Assembly: GCA_044222685.1 (NCBI GenBank)
Contig: JBGAMU010000029.1
Location: 1 to 41,336, forward strand
Direction of reading: 5' to 3'
DNA: 41,336 nt
Origin: JAEUPI01 sp044222685
GTDB taxonomy: Bacteria; Pseudomonadota; Gammaproteobacteria; Burkholderiales; Burkholderiaceae_C
Below are positions 16,152 through 26,405 of this stretch, one piece after another. Made by a program: the position numbers and the translations under genes. The notes beneath the pieces are model-generated. The model was not told the DNA's origin. It ran no database searches and worked only from the letters and a program-made list of their open reading frames with translations. Numbering within the stretch: position 1 is the stretch's first letter; each line of letters starts with the position of its first letter.

Positions 16152-17132
16152 ATGTCGACCGACCCCTACGCCGACCCCGCGACGCAGCACCTTCGTATCC
16201 ACCGCTTCGCCGCGGTAGAGAGCGGCCCGCGTCTGATCGTCACCGGCGCCGTGCATGGCAACGAAGTGGCCGGCACGCGCGGCATCGAGCAGGTGCTGCA
16301 GGAGATCGATTCGGGGCAGATCCACATCACACGCGGCACGGTCACCTTCGTGCCGGTGTGCAACCCGCTGGCCTACGCGCGCGGCGAGCGCTTCGGCCAG
16401 CGCAACCTCAATCGCCGCCTGCTGCCCAGCGCCGCGCCGCAGGACTTCGAGGATCGGGTGGCCAACGTGCTGTGCCCGCTGCTCGCCGATCACGACGTGC
16501 TGCTCGACCTGCACAGCTTCCGCTCGCCCGGCCAGCCCTTCGCGCTGCGCGGACCGGCCGACAACGTGGGCTCACTCGAGCCGTTTGGCCACGAGCACGC
16601 CGAGTCACGCCTGTGCGCGCACCTGGGCGTGCGGCGTGTCGTCGACGGCTGGATGCCGGCCTACGCCGCCGGGGTGGCCCTGCGCCGGCAACGTCAGCTG
16701 GCACCCGATACGGTGCAGGAGGATCCGGCCTACGGCATCGGCACCACCGAGTACATGCGATCGGTCGGCGGCTACGCGGTGACGCTCGAGTGCGGCCAGC
16801 ACCAGGACCCGGCGGCGCCCGCCGTGGCGCGCCAGGCCATCCGGCAGACGCTGGCGCTGCTCGGCCTGGCGGCGCTGCCGCTGCAGCCGCCGCCCGCGGC
16901 GATCGAGTGCCTCACGCTGGCGCAGGTGGTCGATCGCCACGACGGCGGCGACCAGTTCGTCAAACCGTGGACCAGCTTCGACTTGCTGGCGCCAGGCGAG
17001 TTGATCGCACGGCGTGCCGACGGCAGCGAGCTGCGCGCCGCGAGTGCCGGCTACATCGTCTTCCCGGACCATGCGGCGAAGCCGGGCCACGAGTGGTTCT
17101 ACCTCGCGCAGCCGAGTCTTCGACCGCTGTAA
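16152..17132 (+). CDS. Succinylglutamate desuccinylase/aspartoacylase family protein (second copy)
   Basis: A 326-residue M14-like zinc deacylase, clearly distinct in sequence from the one at 14240-15196. Zinc ligands are in VTGAVHGNEVAGT (His, Glu) and LLDLHSFRSP (His); GQRNLNRRLLP carries the Asn-Arg pair, and TLECGQHQDP the catalytic Glu. A C-terminal beta domain ends with GYIVFPDHAAKPGHEWFYL. It is divergent from the FGase gene and precedes the ABC importer, separated from it by 127 bp, so it may act on an imported acylated amino acid or small peptide. Confidence 0.87.
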   Translation: MSTDPYADPATQHLRIHRFAAVESGPRLIVTGAVHGNEVAGTRGIEQVLQEIDSGQIHITRGTVTFVPVCNPLAYARGERFGQRNLNRRLLPSAAPQDFEDRVANVLCPLLADHDVLLDLHSFRSPGQPFALRGPADNVGSLEPFGHEHAESRLCAHLGVRRVVDGWMPAYAAGVALRRQRQLAPDTVQEDPAYGIGTTEYMRSVGGYAVTLECGQHQDPAAPAVARQAIRQTLALLGLAALPLQPPPAAIECLTLAQVVDRHDGGDQFVKPWTSFDLLAPGELIARRADGSELRAASAGYIVFPDHAAKPGHEWFYLAQPSLRPL

Positions 17133-17259
17133 CCAGGGCCACCCGCGTGCTGGGCCTGTCCGGGCAGAACCCGATGGCGGCACGGTGGCGGGTGGTTAGC
17201 ATCGAATCATCCCGAGTAAACCCTGATCGGGCGGATGGTCTTCAAGAGGAGTTCTGAGC

Positions 17260-19050
17260 ATGCAGGAAAAACAGTTGCGTCGATTGATCGAGGACGTCCG
17301 CGAAGGCCGCCTGCCGCGCCGTTCGTTCATCCAGCAAATGGTGGGTCTCGGCCTGACCGCCCCGATGGCATCGATGATGCTGATGCATGAGGGCGTGGCG
17401 CAGACCGCGCCGGTGATTCCCTACAAGCCGACCAAGCGCGGCGGCGGCGGCACGCTGCGGCTCATCTACTGGCAGGCCGCGGTGCACCTGAATCCGCATT
17501 ACGCCGGCGGCACCAAGGACCAGGACGCGAGCCGCATCTTCTACGAGCCGCTCGCCGGCTGGGACACCGAAGGCAACCTGATCCCGTTCCTCGCGTCGGA
17601 GATCCCCACGCGCGCCAACGGCGGCCTGGCGGCCGACGGCAGGAGTGTGGTCTGGAAGCTCAAGCGCGGCGTCAAGTGGCACGACGGCAAGGACTTCACC
17701 GCCGACGACGTGGTGTTCACCGCGCAGTACGCCGGCGACCCGGCGGCGTCGATGCTCACGGTGGCGACCTACAAGGACATCAAGGTCACCAAGGTCGATT
17801 CGCATACCGTGCGCATCGAGTTCCCGCGGCCGACCCCGTTCTGGGCCGAGGCGCTGGTCGGCAGCGCCGGCCTGATCCTGCCCAAGCACGTGTTCGAGCC
17901 CTACAGCGGCGCCAAGTCGCGCGAGAACCCGGCCAACACCAAGCCGGTCGGCACGGGCCCGTACAAGATCGTCGACTTCAAGCCCGGTGACAGCCTGCGC
18001 GCCGAGGCCAACACGAACTACCACGTGCCCAACCAGCCGTTCTTCGACGCGCTCGAGGTCAAGGGCGGTGGCGACGCGACGAGCGCGGCGCGCGCAGTGC
18101 TGCAGACCGCCGAGTACGACGTGGGCTGGAACCTCGCCGTCGAGGACGAGATCCTCAAGCGCCTGGAGGGTGCCGGCAAGGGCAAGATGACCTTCCACGC
18201 CGGCAGCGACATCGAGTTCGTCGCGCTCAACGTCAGCGACCCGTGGAACGAGGTCGATGGCGAGCGCGCCAGTGCCAAGAGCAAACACCCGGCGTTCAGC
18301 GACAAGGCCGTGCGCGACGCGATGAGCCTGCTGATCGACCGCAAGGGCATCGCCGAGGTCATCTACGGCCGCGGCGCGATCACGACGGCCAACTTCTTGA
18401 ACAACCCGCCGCGTTTTCGCAGCACGAACACCAAGTTCGAGTTCAACCCCGAGAAGGCCAACCAGGTGCTCGAGGCCGCGGGCTGGAAGAAGGGCGCCGA
18501 CGGCATCCGCGCCAAGGGCAACGTCAAGCTCAAGTTCGTCTACCAGACGTCGGTGAGCGGGCCGCGCCAGAAGTGCCAGGCGATCATCAAGGACGCCTGC
18601 ACCAAGGCCGGCGTCGACCTCGAACTCAAGAGCGTGGTGGCGGCGGTGTTCTTCGGCAGCGACTTCGCGAACCCGGACACCTACCAGAAGTTCTGGGCCG
18701 ACATGCAGATGTTCACGACCACGATGACGCAGCCGGATCCGCAGTTCTTCATGGAGCAGTTCACCACCGAGCAGATCTCGCAGAAGGCCAACAAGTGGGC
18801 GAGCCGCAACCTGGTGCGCTGGAGCAACAAGGAGTACGACGAGACCTTCAAGGCCGCGCAGCAGGAGCTCGACCCGGTCAAGCGCGCGGGCATGTTCATC
18901 AAGCTGAACGACCTGGTCGTCAACGACGGGCACGTGGTGCCGCTGTTCGCGCGTCCGCGGCCGGTGGGTGTGGTCAACAAGATGGCCACCAGCATCTCGG
19001 CGTGGGACAACCTCACGTCGTTCATGAGCTACTGGTATAGGGAGGCCTGA
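17260..19050 (+). CDS. Dipeptide/oligopeptide ABC transporter substrate-binding protein
   Basis: A 596-residue member of SBP family 5 (DppA/OppA). The N-terminus has RRSFIQQMVGLGL, a twin-arginine-like signal after a long basic n-region; Tat export is plausible. The mature part has the family features: GTLRLIYWQ, SRIFYEPLAGWD, WKLKRGVKWHDGKDFTADDV, GTGPYKIVDF and AVRDAMSLLIDRKGIAEVIYG. The C-terminal segment ends in a Trp/Tyr-rich binding lobe. GAGGAG lies upstream of the ATG. It heads a complete five-gene importer operon. Ligand specificity (peptide, opine, nickel chelate) is uncertain; the neighbouring deacylases favour peptides or N-acyl amino acids. Confidence 0.92.
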   Translation: MQEKQLRRLIEDVREGRLPRRSFIQQMVGLGLTAPMASMMLMHEGVAQTAPVIPYKPTKRGGGGTLRLIYWQAAVHLNPHYAGGTKDQDASRIFYEPLAGWDTEGNLIPFLASEIPTRANGGLAADGRSVVWKLKRGVKWHDGKDFTADDVVFTAQYAGDPAASMLTVATYKDIKVTKVDSHTVRIEFPRPTPFWAEALVGSAGLILPKHVFEPYSGAKSRENPANTKPVGTGPYKIVDFKPGDSLRAEANTNYHVPNQPFFDALEVKGGGDATSAARAVLQTAEYDVGWNLAVEDEILKRLEGAGKGKMTFHAGSDIEFVALNVSDPWNEVDGERASAKSKHPAFSDKAVRDAMSLLIDRKGIAEVIYGRGAITTANFLNNPPRFRSTNTKFEFNPEKANQVLEAAGWKKGADGIRAKGNVKLKFVYQTSVSGPRQKCQAIIKDACTKAGVDLELKSVVAAVFFGSDFANPDTYQKFWADMQMFTTTMTQPDPQFFMEQFTTEQISQKANKWASRNLVRWSNKEYDETFKAAQQELDPVKRAGMFIKLNDLVVNDGHVVPLFARPRPVGVVNKMATSISAWDNLTSFMSYWYREA

Positions 19051-19077
19051 CCCCGTCGGCTCGTCTGGGGCGCCTCC

Positions 19078-20037
19078 TTGTTCAACTACATCCTCCGTCG
19101 CCTGCTGATCGCGTTGCCCAGCCTGCTGGGCATCAGCGTCGTGCTGTTCACGGTGCTGGCGCTCGCGCCGGGGGATCCGTTCGAAGACCTGGCCACCAAC
19201 CCCAACGTGCCGCCCGAGGTGCGCATGGCACTGCGCGCCCAGTTCGGCCTCGATGACCCGGTGTGGCAGCGCTACCTGCACTGGCTGGGCAGCATGTTCA
19301 AGGGCGACTGGGGCTTCAGCTTCGTCAGCCGCATCAACGTCGACCAGCTGATCCTGCAGCGGCTGCCCACCACGATCGTGGTGATCGGCCTGTCGCAGGT
19401 GCTGGCCATCATGGTGGCGCTGCCGGTGGGCATCCTGGCCGCGGTGAAGCCCTATTCGTGGTTCGACCGCATCGCCAGCACCATCGCCTTCATCGGCTTC
19501 TCGCTGCCGACGTTCTTCACCGGGGTGATCTTCATCCTCTTCTTCAGCATCTACCTCGGCTGGCTGCCGTTCGTCTTCCGTGCCGACATCTCGGCCACCG
19601 GCTGGCAGTTCTGGTGGGAGCACTTCAAGCAGTCGATCATGCCGATCACGGTGCTGGGCCTGTTCCAGGCCGCCAGCGTGATGCGCTACGTGCGCTCGGC
19701 GGTGCTCGACGTGATTCGCCTCGACTACGTGACCACTGCACGAAGCAAGGGCCTGGCCGAACGCGTGGTCGTGCTCAAGCACGTGGTGCGCAATGCGCTG
19801 ATCCCGGTGGTCACGCTGGTGGCGCTGCAGATGCCGGCCGTCTTTGGCGGCGCCATCGTCACCGAACAGATCTTTCGCATCCCGGGCATCGGCAGCCTGC
19901 TGATCGATGCCATCCTGCGCAACGACACGCCGGTGATCATGGCGGTGACCTTCGTGTTCAGCTGCCTGGTCGTGCTCTTCAACCTCATCGCTGACCTGCT
20001 CTATGGCTGGCTCGACCCGCGAATCAGTTATCGATAG
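19078..20037 (+). CDS. ABC transporter permease (DppB type)
   Basis: A 319-residue inner-membrane permease. The TTG at 19078 is the only start that keeps the family N-terminus FNYILRRLLIALPSLLGISVVLF; no good ATG is available, and the ribosome site is weak. Six membrane segments are expected. Also visible are the periplasmic FEDLATNPNVPPE segment, DWGFSFVSRINV, and the EAA-type cytoplasmic loop near YVTTARSKGLAERVVVLKHVVRNALIP, which contacts the ATPase. It ends with GWLDPRISYR. It pairs with the next permease. Confidence 0.9.
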   Translation: MFNYILRRLLIALPSLLGISVVLFTVLALAPGDPFEDLATNPNVPPEVRMALRAQFGLDDPVWQRYLHWLGSMFKGDWGFSFVSRINVDQLILQRLPTTIVVIGLSQVLAIMVALPVGILAAVKPYSWFDRIASTIAFIGFSLPTFFTGVIFILFFSIYLGWLPFVFRADISATGWQFWWEHFKQSIMPITVLGLFQAASVMRYVRSAVLDVIRLDYVTTARSKGLAERVVVLKHVVRNALIPVVTLVALQMPAVFGGAIVTEQIFRIPGIGSLLIDAILRNDTPVIMAVTFVFSCLVVLFNLIADLLYGWLDPRISYR

Positions 20038-20052
20038 CCGGGACCTTGGTTG

Positions 20053-21039
20053 ATGCAAGAAGTCACCCAAATCATCACCGATCCGGGCATCGCCGCGCAG
20101 CGCGTGTCCGATGGCGGCGCGCTCGGGCCGGGTGGTGCGCCCACGCTCGGCAAGGCGCGGGCGAGCGTGTCACCGTGGCGCGAGGCCTGGCGCCGCTTCA
20201 AGCGCCATCGTCTGGCCTACTGGAGCCTGTGGCTGCTCGGCCTGATGGTGCTGGCGGTGCTGATCGGGCCGCTGTTCTACAAGGTCGGCATCAACGACGT
20301 CGACTTCAAGGCGCGCTTGGCCGACCCGAGCATGACGCATCTGTTCGGCACCGACGACCTCGGGCGCGACCTGCTGGCGCGCATGCTGTACGGCGGCCGC
20401 ATCAGCCTGGCGGTGGGTCTGGCGGCGATGCTGATGGCCATCACGGTGGGCGTGCTCATCGGCGCCATCGCCGGCATGGCGCGCGGCTGGGTCGACATCG
20501 TGCTGATGTGGGTGACCGACCTGTTCCTCAGCCTGCCGCAGCTGCCGCTGCTGCTGTTGCTGATCTTCCTGTTCCGCGAGCCGTTGAAGCAGATGTTCGG
20601 CCTCGAGGTGGGCATCTTCATCCTGATCGTCGTGGTGATCGGGGGCTTCCGCTGGATGCCGGTGGCGCGGCTGGTGCGGGCGCAGTTCTTCAGCCTGCGC
20701 GAGAAGGAGTTCGTCGAAGCCGCCCGCGCGCTCGGTGCCAGCACCCAGCGCCAGGTGGTGCGGCACATCCTGCCCAACAGCCTGGGCCCGGTGATCGTGG
20801 CCGGCACCATCGACGTGGCCGCGGCGATCATCGCCGAGAGCACGCTGAGCTTCCTCGGCCTCGGCTTTCCGCCGGACATCCCCACCTGGGGGCGCATCCT
20901 CTACGACGGCCGCGACTACATGGACCTGGCGGTGCACTGGGCGCTGTTTCCCGGCATCGCGATCTTCCTCACCGTGCTGACGATCAACTTCGTCGGCGAC
21001 GGGCTGCGCGACGCGCTCGACCCGAGAAGGGTTCTGTAG
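20053..21039 (+). CDS. ABC transporter permease (DppC type)
   Basis: A 328-residue permease started at the ATG at 20053, 15 nt after the DppB-type gene. It has a typical DppC N-terminus: a cytoplasmic tail of about 45 residues, then WRRFKRHRLAYWSLWLLGLM. HLFGTDDLGRDLLARMLYGGRISL is the family signature, and the EAA loop is EFVEAARALGASTQRQVVRHILPNS. The C-terminus is DGLRDALDPRRVL. Its stop codon directly abuts the next ATG, consistent with a single operon. Confidence 0.92.
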   Translation: MQEVTQIITDPGIAAQRVSDGGALGPGGAPTLGKARASVSPWREAWRRFKRHRLAYWSLWLLGLMVLAVLIGPLFYKVGINDVDFKARLADPSMTHLFGTDDLGRDLLARMLYGGRISLAVGLAAMLMAITVGVLIGAIAGMARGWVDIVLMWVTDLFLSLPQLPLLLLLIFLFREPLKQMFGLEVGIFILIVVVIGGFRWMPVARLVRAQFFSLREKEFVEAARALGASTQRQVVRHILPNSLGPVIVAGTIDVAAAIIAESTLSFLGLGFPPDIPTWGRILYDGRDYMDLAVHWALFPGIAIFLTVLTINFVGDGLRDALDPRRVL

Positions 21040-22988
<1,949 letters not shown>

Positions 22989-23082
22989 GGCGCGCGCAAC
23001 TAGAGTCGGCGCTCCAGGCGAAGGCCGGCGCCGCGCTGCGCTTCGGGGCATCATGCGAAGCCCGGCCCAAACAGGAGTGGTC

Positions 23083-23844
23083 ATGACCATCAAGACCGCC
23101 ACGCTCAACGGCGTGGCCACCATCGAGATCGCGCGGCCCGAGAAGAAGAACGCGCTCACCATCGCCATGTACCAGGCGATGGCCGACGCGCTGCACACCG
23201 CCGGCGCCGACAAGGCGGTGCGCGCGGTGCTCATCACGGGGCAGCCGGGTGTGTTCACCTCGGGCAACGACCTCGAGGACTTCATGCAGCGCCCGCCGCA
23301 GGGCGCCGACTCGCCGGTGTTCCGCTTCATGCGCGCGCTGCTCGAGTGCGACAAGCCCGTGGTCGCCGCCGTCACCGGCGCCGCCATCGGCATCGGCACC
23401 ACGATGCTGCTGCATTGCGACTTCGTCTACGTGAGCGACGAGGCGCGGCTGGCCACGCCGTTCGTCAGCCTTGGCCTCGTGCCCGAGTACGCGTCGAGCC
23501 TGCTGATGCCGGCGCTGATGGGCCACCGCCGCGCCGCCGAGAAGCTGCTGCTGGGCGACCCCTTCACCGGCGAGATGGCGGTCGAGTGCGGCCTGGCCAA
23601 CGCGGTGCTGCCAGCCGGCGAGGTGGTGAACCATGCGCGGCGCGTGGCCGAGCGCTTCAACGGCCTGCCGCCCGGCGCGGTGCGCGACAGCAAGCGGCTG
23701 ATGCGCCAGCACAGCCACGCTGCCATCATTAGCAGCATGGCGGCCGAAGGCGAGATCTTCAGCGGCCGCCTGCGCAGCCCCGAGGCGCAAGAGGCGTTCC
23801 AGGCCTTCTTTCGGAAACGCAAACCCGACTTCTCGAAGTTCTGA
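23083..23844 (+). CDS. Enoyl-CoA hydratase/isomerase family protein
   Basis: A 253-residue crotonase. The ATG at 23083 has AGGAG 6 nt upstream. The oxyanion-hole strands are FTSGNDLEDFM and TGAAIGIGTTMLLHCDFV, followed by DEARLATPFVSLGLVPEYASS, where a Glu sits in the VPE position as in PaaG/delta-isomerase-like members rather than the two-Glu hydratase pattern. The first hydratase Glu (GGGCEL in classical enzymes) is replaced by GIGTTML. Hydratase activity is therefore doubtful; an enoyl-CoA isomerase or PaaG-like role is more likely. It lies 94 bp after the transporter operon. Confidence 0.88.
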   Translation: MTIKTATLNGVATIEIARPEKKNALTIAMYQAMADALHTAGADKAVRAVLITGQPGVFTSGNDLEDFMQRPPQGADSPVFRFMRALLECDKPVVAAVTGAAIGIGTTMLLHCDFVYVSDEARLATPFVSLGLVPEYASSLLMPALMGHRRAAEKLLLGDPFTGEMAVECGLANAVLPAGEVVNHARRVAERFNGLPPGAVRDSKRLMRQHSHAAIISSMAAEGEIFSGRLRSPEAQEAFQAFFRKRKPDFSKF

Positions 23845-23850
23845 TCCGTC

Positions 23851-24603
23851 ATGTCGCTGACCCTCAAGCTCGCATTGAGCCCGCTGCTGGTGGCGCAGGC
23901 GCTGCGCACGCGCGCGCGCGTGCCGCGCCTGCCCGAGGCCGCCGGCCCGCGCCGCGGCACGGTCGGCACCGGTGATGCATGCCTGCGCGTGCTGATCGTC
24001 GGTGACTCGTCGGCCGCCGGGGTGGGCGTGGCCACGCAGCGCGAGGCGCTGGCCGGCCAGCTGGCGGGCGAGCTGGCCACGCGCATCGCAGGCCGCGTGC
24101 AATGGCAGCTGCTCGCCCGCTCGGGCCTCACCACGGCGCAGACGCTCGCCTTGCTGCAGGCCGAGTCACCCACCGCGGCCGACGTGGCGATCGTGGTCAC
24201 CGGCGTCAACGACGTGGTCGACCAGGTGCCGTCGTACCGCGCCACGCGTTCGCGCGAGCAGCTCGCCAACACCTTGCGCAATCGCATCGGCGTGCAGCAC
24301 GTGGTGTTCTGCCCGCTGCCACCGATCCATCAATTCCCCGCGCTGCCGCAGCCGCTGCGCTGGGCCATGGGCGCCGACGCGCGGCGCCACAACCGCGTGC
24401 TGCACGAGTGGGTGCAGCACCGCGCCGCCACGCTGGGTGATGCCTCGTGCGCCGACATGAGCGACCTGCAGCTCAACCGCGCCGTGATGGCGCACGACGG
24501 CTTTCACCCCGGCGAGCGCGCGTATCGCCAGGTGGCGCATGCGCTGGCCCTGCACATCGCGGCGAACGTGTGGCCCCGGCTGACCAAGACCCAGAACCAG
24601 TAG
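23851..24603 (+). CDS. SGNH/GDSL hydrolase
   Basis: A 250-residue SGNH hydrolase. Block I is VLIVGDSSAAGVGV (Ser nucleophile), block II has the Gly in ARSGLTTAQT, block III is VVTGVNDVVDQ (Asn) and block V is AHDGFHPGERAY (Asp-x-x-His). The first 20 residues could be a short membrane anchor or an uncleaved signal. It starts 6 nt after the crotonase and ends 8 nt before the SDR, so the three genes form one transcript. An esterase or thioesterase (TesA-like) role is plausible. Confidence 0.88.
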   Translation: MSLTLKLALSPLLVAQALRTRARVPRLPEAAGPRRGTVGTGDACLRVLIVGDSSAAGVGVATQREALAGQLAGELATRIAGRVQWQLLARSGLTTAQTLALLQAESPTAADVAIVVTGVNDVVDQVPSYRATRSREQLANTLRNRIGVQHVVFCPLPPIHQFPALPQPLRWAMGADARRHNRVLHEWVQHRAATLGDASCADMSDLQLNRAVMAHDGFHPGERAYRQVAHALALHIAANVWPRLTKTQNQ

Positions 24604-24611
24604 GAGACGCC

Positions 24612-25457
24612 ATGACATCGCCCCACACCAGCTTGAAGGGCAAGACCCTGTTCATCACCGGCGGCTCGCGCGGCATCGGCCTCGCGATCGCCGAGCGCGC
24701 CGCGCGCGACGGCGCGAATGTGGTGCTGGTGGCCAAGACCACCGAGCCCAACCCCAAGCTGCCGGGCACGCTGGTCACCGCCGCCGAGGCCGTGCGCAAG
24801 GCCGGCGGCGAGGCGCTGCCCGTGCCCACCGACATCCGCGACGAAGAGGCCGTGGCCGCCGCGGTGCAGGCCGCGGTGGCGCGCTTCGGCGGCATCGACA
24901 TCCTGGTGAACAACGCCAGCGCCATCAGCCTGACGCCGACCGACGCCACGCCGATGAAGCGCTTCGACCTGATGTTCGGCGTGAACGTGCGCGGCACCTA
25001 CTGCTGCACGCAGGCCTGCCTGCCCGAGCTGATCAAGAGCGCCAAGGCCGGCCGCAACCCGCACGTGCTGAACATGAGCCCGCCGCTGAGCATGAAGCCG
25101 CACTGGTTTCAGAACCACGTGGCGTACACGATGGCCAAGTACGGCATGAGCGAATGCACGCTCGGCCACGCCGCAGAGTTCAAGCGCCACGGCATCGCGG
25201 TGAACAGCCTGTGGCCACGCACCGCCATCGCCACCGCCGCGTTGCAGATGATCCCGGGCATCGACCTGAACAAGTGCCGCAAGCCCGAGATCCTGGCCGA
25301 CGCGGCGCACATCATCCTCACGCGCGACGCGAAGCACTGCACCGGCAACTTCTTCATCGACGACACGCTGCTCGGCGAGCACGGCGTTAAGGACTTCGAC
25401 CGCTATGCGGTGGTGGCGGGGACGAAGGATCTGATACCGGACTTCTTTGTGGATTGA
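24612..25457 (+). CDS. SDR family oxidoreductase (HSDL2-like)
   Basis: A 281-residue short-chain dehydrogenase/reductase. The Rossmann motif is TGGSRGIG (about 16-23), followed by LVNNASAIS and the catalytic Tyr-Lys in YTMAKYG. The Ser position falls in LNMSPPLSM, as in the HSDL2-like branch, which uses fatty acyl or hydroxy-lipid substrates. AGGAGA precedes the ATG. The C-terminus (FFIDDTLLGEHGVKDFDRY) is typical of this branch. With the crotonase and SGNH hydrolase it suggests a lipid side-chain pathway. Confidence 0.9.
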   Translation: MTSPHTSLKGKTLFITGGSRGIGLAIAERAARDGANVVLVAKTTEPNPKLPGTLVTAAEAVRKAGGEALPVPTDIRDEEAVAAAVQAAVARFGGIDILVNNASAISLTPTDATPMKRFDLMFGVNVRGTYCCTQACLPELIKSAKAGRNPHVLNMSPPLSMKPHWFQNHVAYTMAKYGMSECTLGHAAEFKRHGIAVNSLWPRTAIATAALQMIPGIDLNKCRKPEILADAAHIILTRDAKHCTGNFFIDDTLLGEHGVKDFDRYAVVAGTKDLIPDFFVD

Positions 25458-25459
25458 GC

Positions 25460-25523
25460 AGAGACCGCTCACTGGGCCGGCGCGGCAGCGCAAGGGCCGC
25501 GGTTTCATCGCCGCGCGGTCTCT
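25460..25523. terminator. Candidate terminator between convergent SDR and HicB genes
   Basis: AGAGACCGC (25460-25468) and GCGGTCTCT (25515-25523) form a perfect 9-bp stem enclosing about 46 nt that are themselves GC-rich and foldable. The element fills the whole gap between the convergent stops of the SDR and the HicB-like gene. A bidirectional terminator is plausible, but there is no clear U-tract. Confidence 0.35.
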
Positions 25524-25970
25524 TCAGTGACCGTCGCGTCGCATGGCGTCCAGATCGCCGACCCACTCGAACTTGCCGCGCAGTCCTCTTAGAGCTTCTT
25601 GGCGCTTTGCGCGGCTGGAGTTTGCCACTCTGGCCTCACTGCGTTCGGCTTCGCGTGCGAGCACATCACAGACCCAATGGTTGAGGCTCTTGCCCGCTGC
25701 CTTAGCCGCACGATCAGCGCGTGCCTGCACGTTTGGGTCGATCGTCAGTCTGACGCGAACGACAGTTTGACGACGGGGTGAACTATCGAGGTCTGCACAA
25801 TGGGCTAGGTACCGGTCGATTGCCTCGTGAAACGCGGCCTCCAACTCATCGACCGAAGCGCCGCGAAACCTGGGCACATCGCGGACACCGAAGACCTTGC
25901 CAATGAGTACGCGTTCGAGAGCGCTGAACGATATACGGGCGACGTAGCCCTTGTAGCTCATGGTGCTCAT
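25524..25970 (-). CDS. HicB-type antitoxin with VapB-like tail (orphan)
   Basis: A 148-residue protein. Residues about 4-50 match the HicB fold: MSYKGYVARISFSALERVL, FGVRDVPRFRGASVDELEAAF, AIDRYLAHC. Residues about 70-105 form a ribbon-helix-helix-like DNA-binding part (RVRLTIDPNVQARADRAAK, SLNHWVCDVLARE). The last 20 residues (KFEWVGDLDAMRRD) resemble the C-terminal W-x-GDL-x-x-MR motif of VapB-type antitoxins. HicA toxin genes usually lie just upstream on the same strand, but none is recognisable in 25971-26405. Base composition is lower in GC than the genes to its left, suggesting transfer. Either ATG, at 25970 or 25961, could be the start. Confidence 0.75.
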   Translation of the reverse strand: MSTMSYKGYVARISFSALERVLIGKVFGVRDVPRFRGASVDELEAAFHEAIDRYLAHCADLDSSPRRQTVVRVRLTIDPNVQARADRAAKAAGKSLNHWVCDVLAREAERSEARVANSSRAKRQEALRGLRGKFEWVGDLDAMRRDGH

Positions 25971-26405
25971 AGCATGGCTCCAGAAGGTTCAGGTTCGATA
26001 CACGGCGGCGGCGAGAGCATATTCCAGTGCCGTTCAGTTGAACATCCGAACTGGGACTGTCATTGCAGTAAGGCCCGGAGGAGGCGAACGGCAGCTATAG
26101 ACTGATTGGGGCCGGTCGCGAAGCATCCGCCGACTGACGGCTATCGACCCATTGGGAATGCTCGGTGTGCGCGGTTGCAACGTCGGCAATGCGCCAATCA
26201 ACGGACCTCCAGCTTGTGCCAGCCTCGGACAAGACCCGGCCAGGAGCAGACCCCCGTGAACGGCCGGTTCGGAGCCGTGCGCATCTCGAAGTTTCGGTCT
26301 CGTCGAAGCTGTGGCGGAAGCGACTTGCATTCGCAGCTACCGACCGAAGAGTGGCGAGGCCTGCGTCAGTGCTATCACTGCCTTGGTCGGCCGGACAAAT
26401 ACGCG
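25971..26405. other. Intergenic region without a recognisable gene
   Basis: About 435 bp between the HicB-like start and the norD stop, with composition lower in GC than the backbone. A near-palindrome GTTCA-GT-TGAAC (26032-26043) lies 62 bp upstream of the HicB-like gene and may be its operator. No HicA-like dsRNA-binding motif (GSHH, PHP) was found in any frame. It is probably a recombination-worn joint between the backbone and the NO gene region. Confidence 0.5.

Noticed and set aside
17242..20070. A 942-codon open frame on the minus strand
   Set aside because: It is the antisense shadow of the substrate-binding protein and permease genes, rich in His/Arg/Asp/Val as expected from GC-rich antisense frames, with no family resemblance.
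25971..26405. Possible HicA toxin gene upstream of the HicB-like gene
   Set aside because: No frame on either strand shows the short dsRBD-like HicA pattern or its conserved His.
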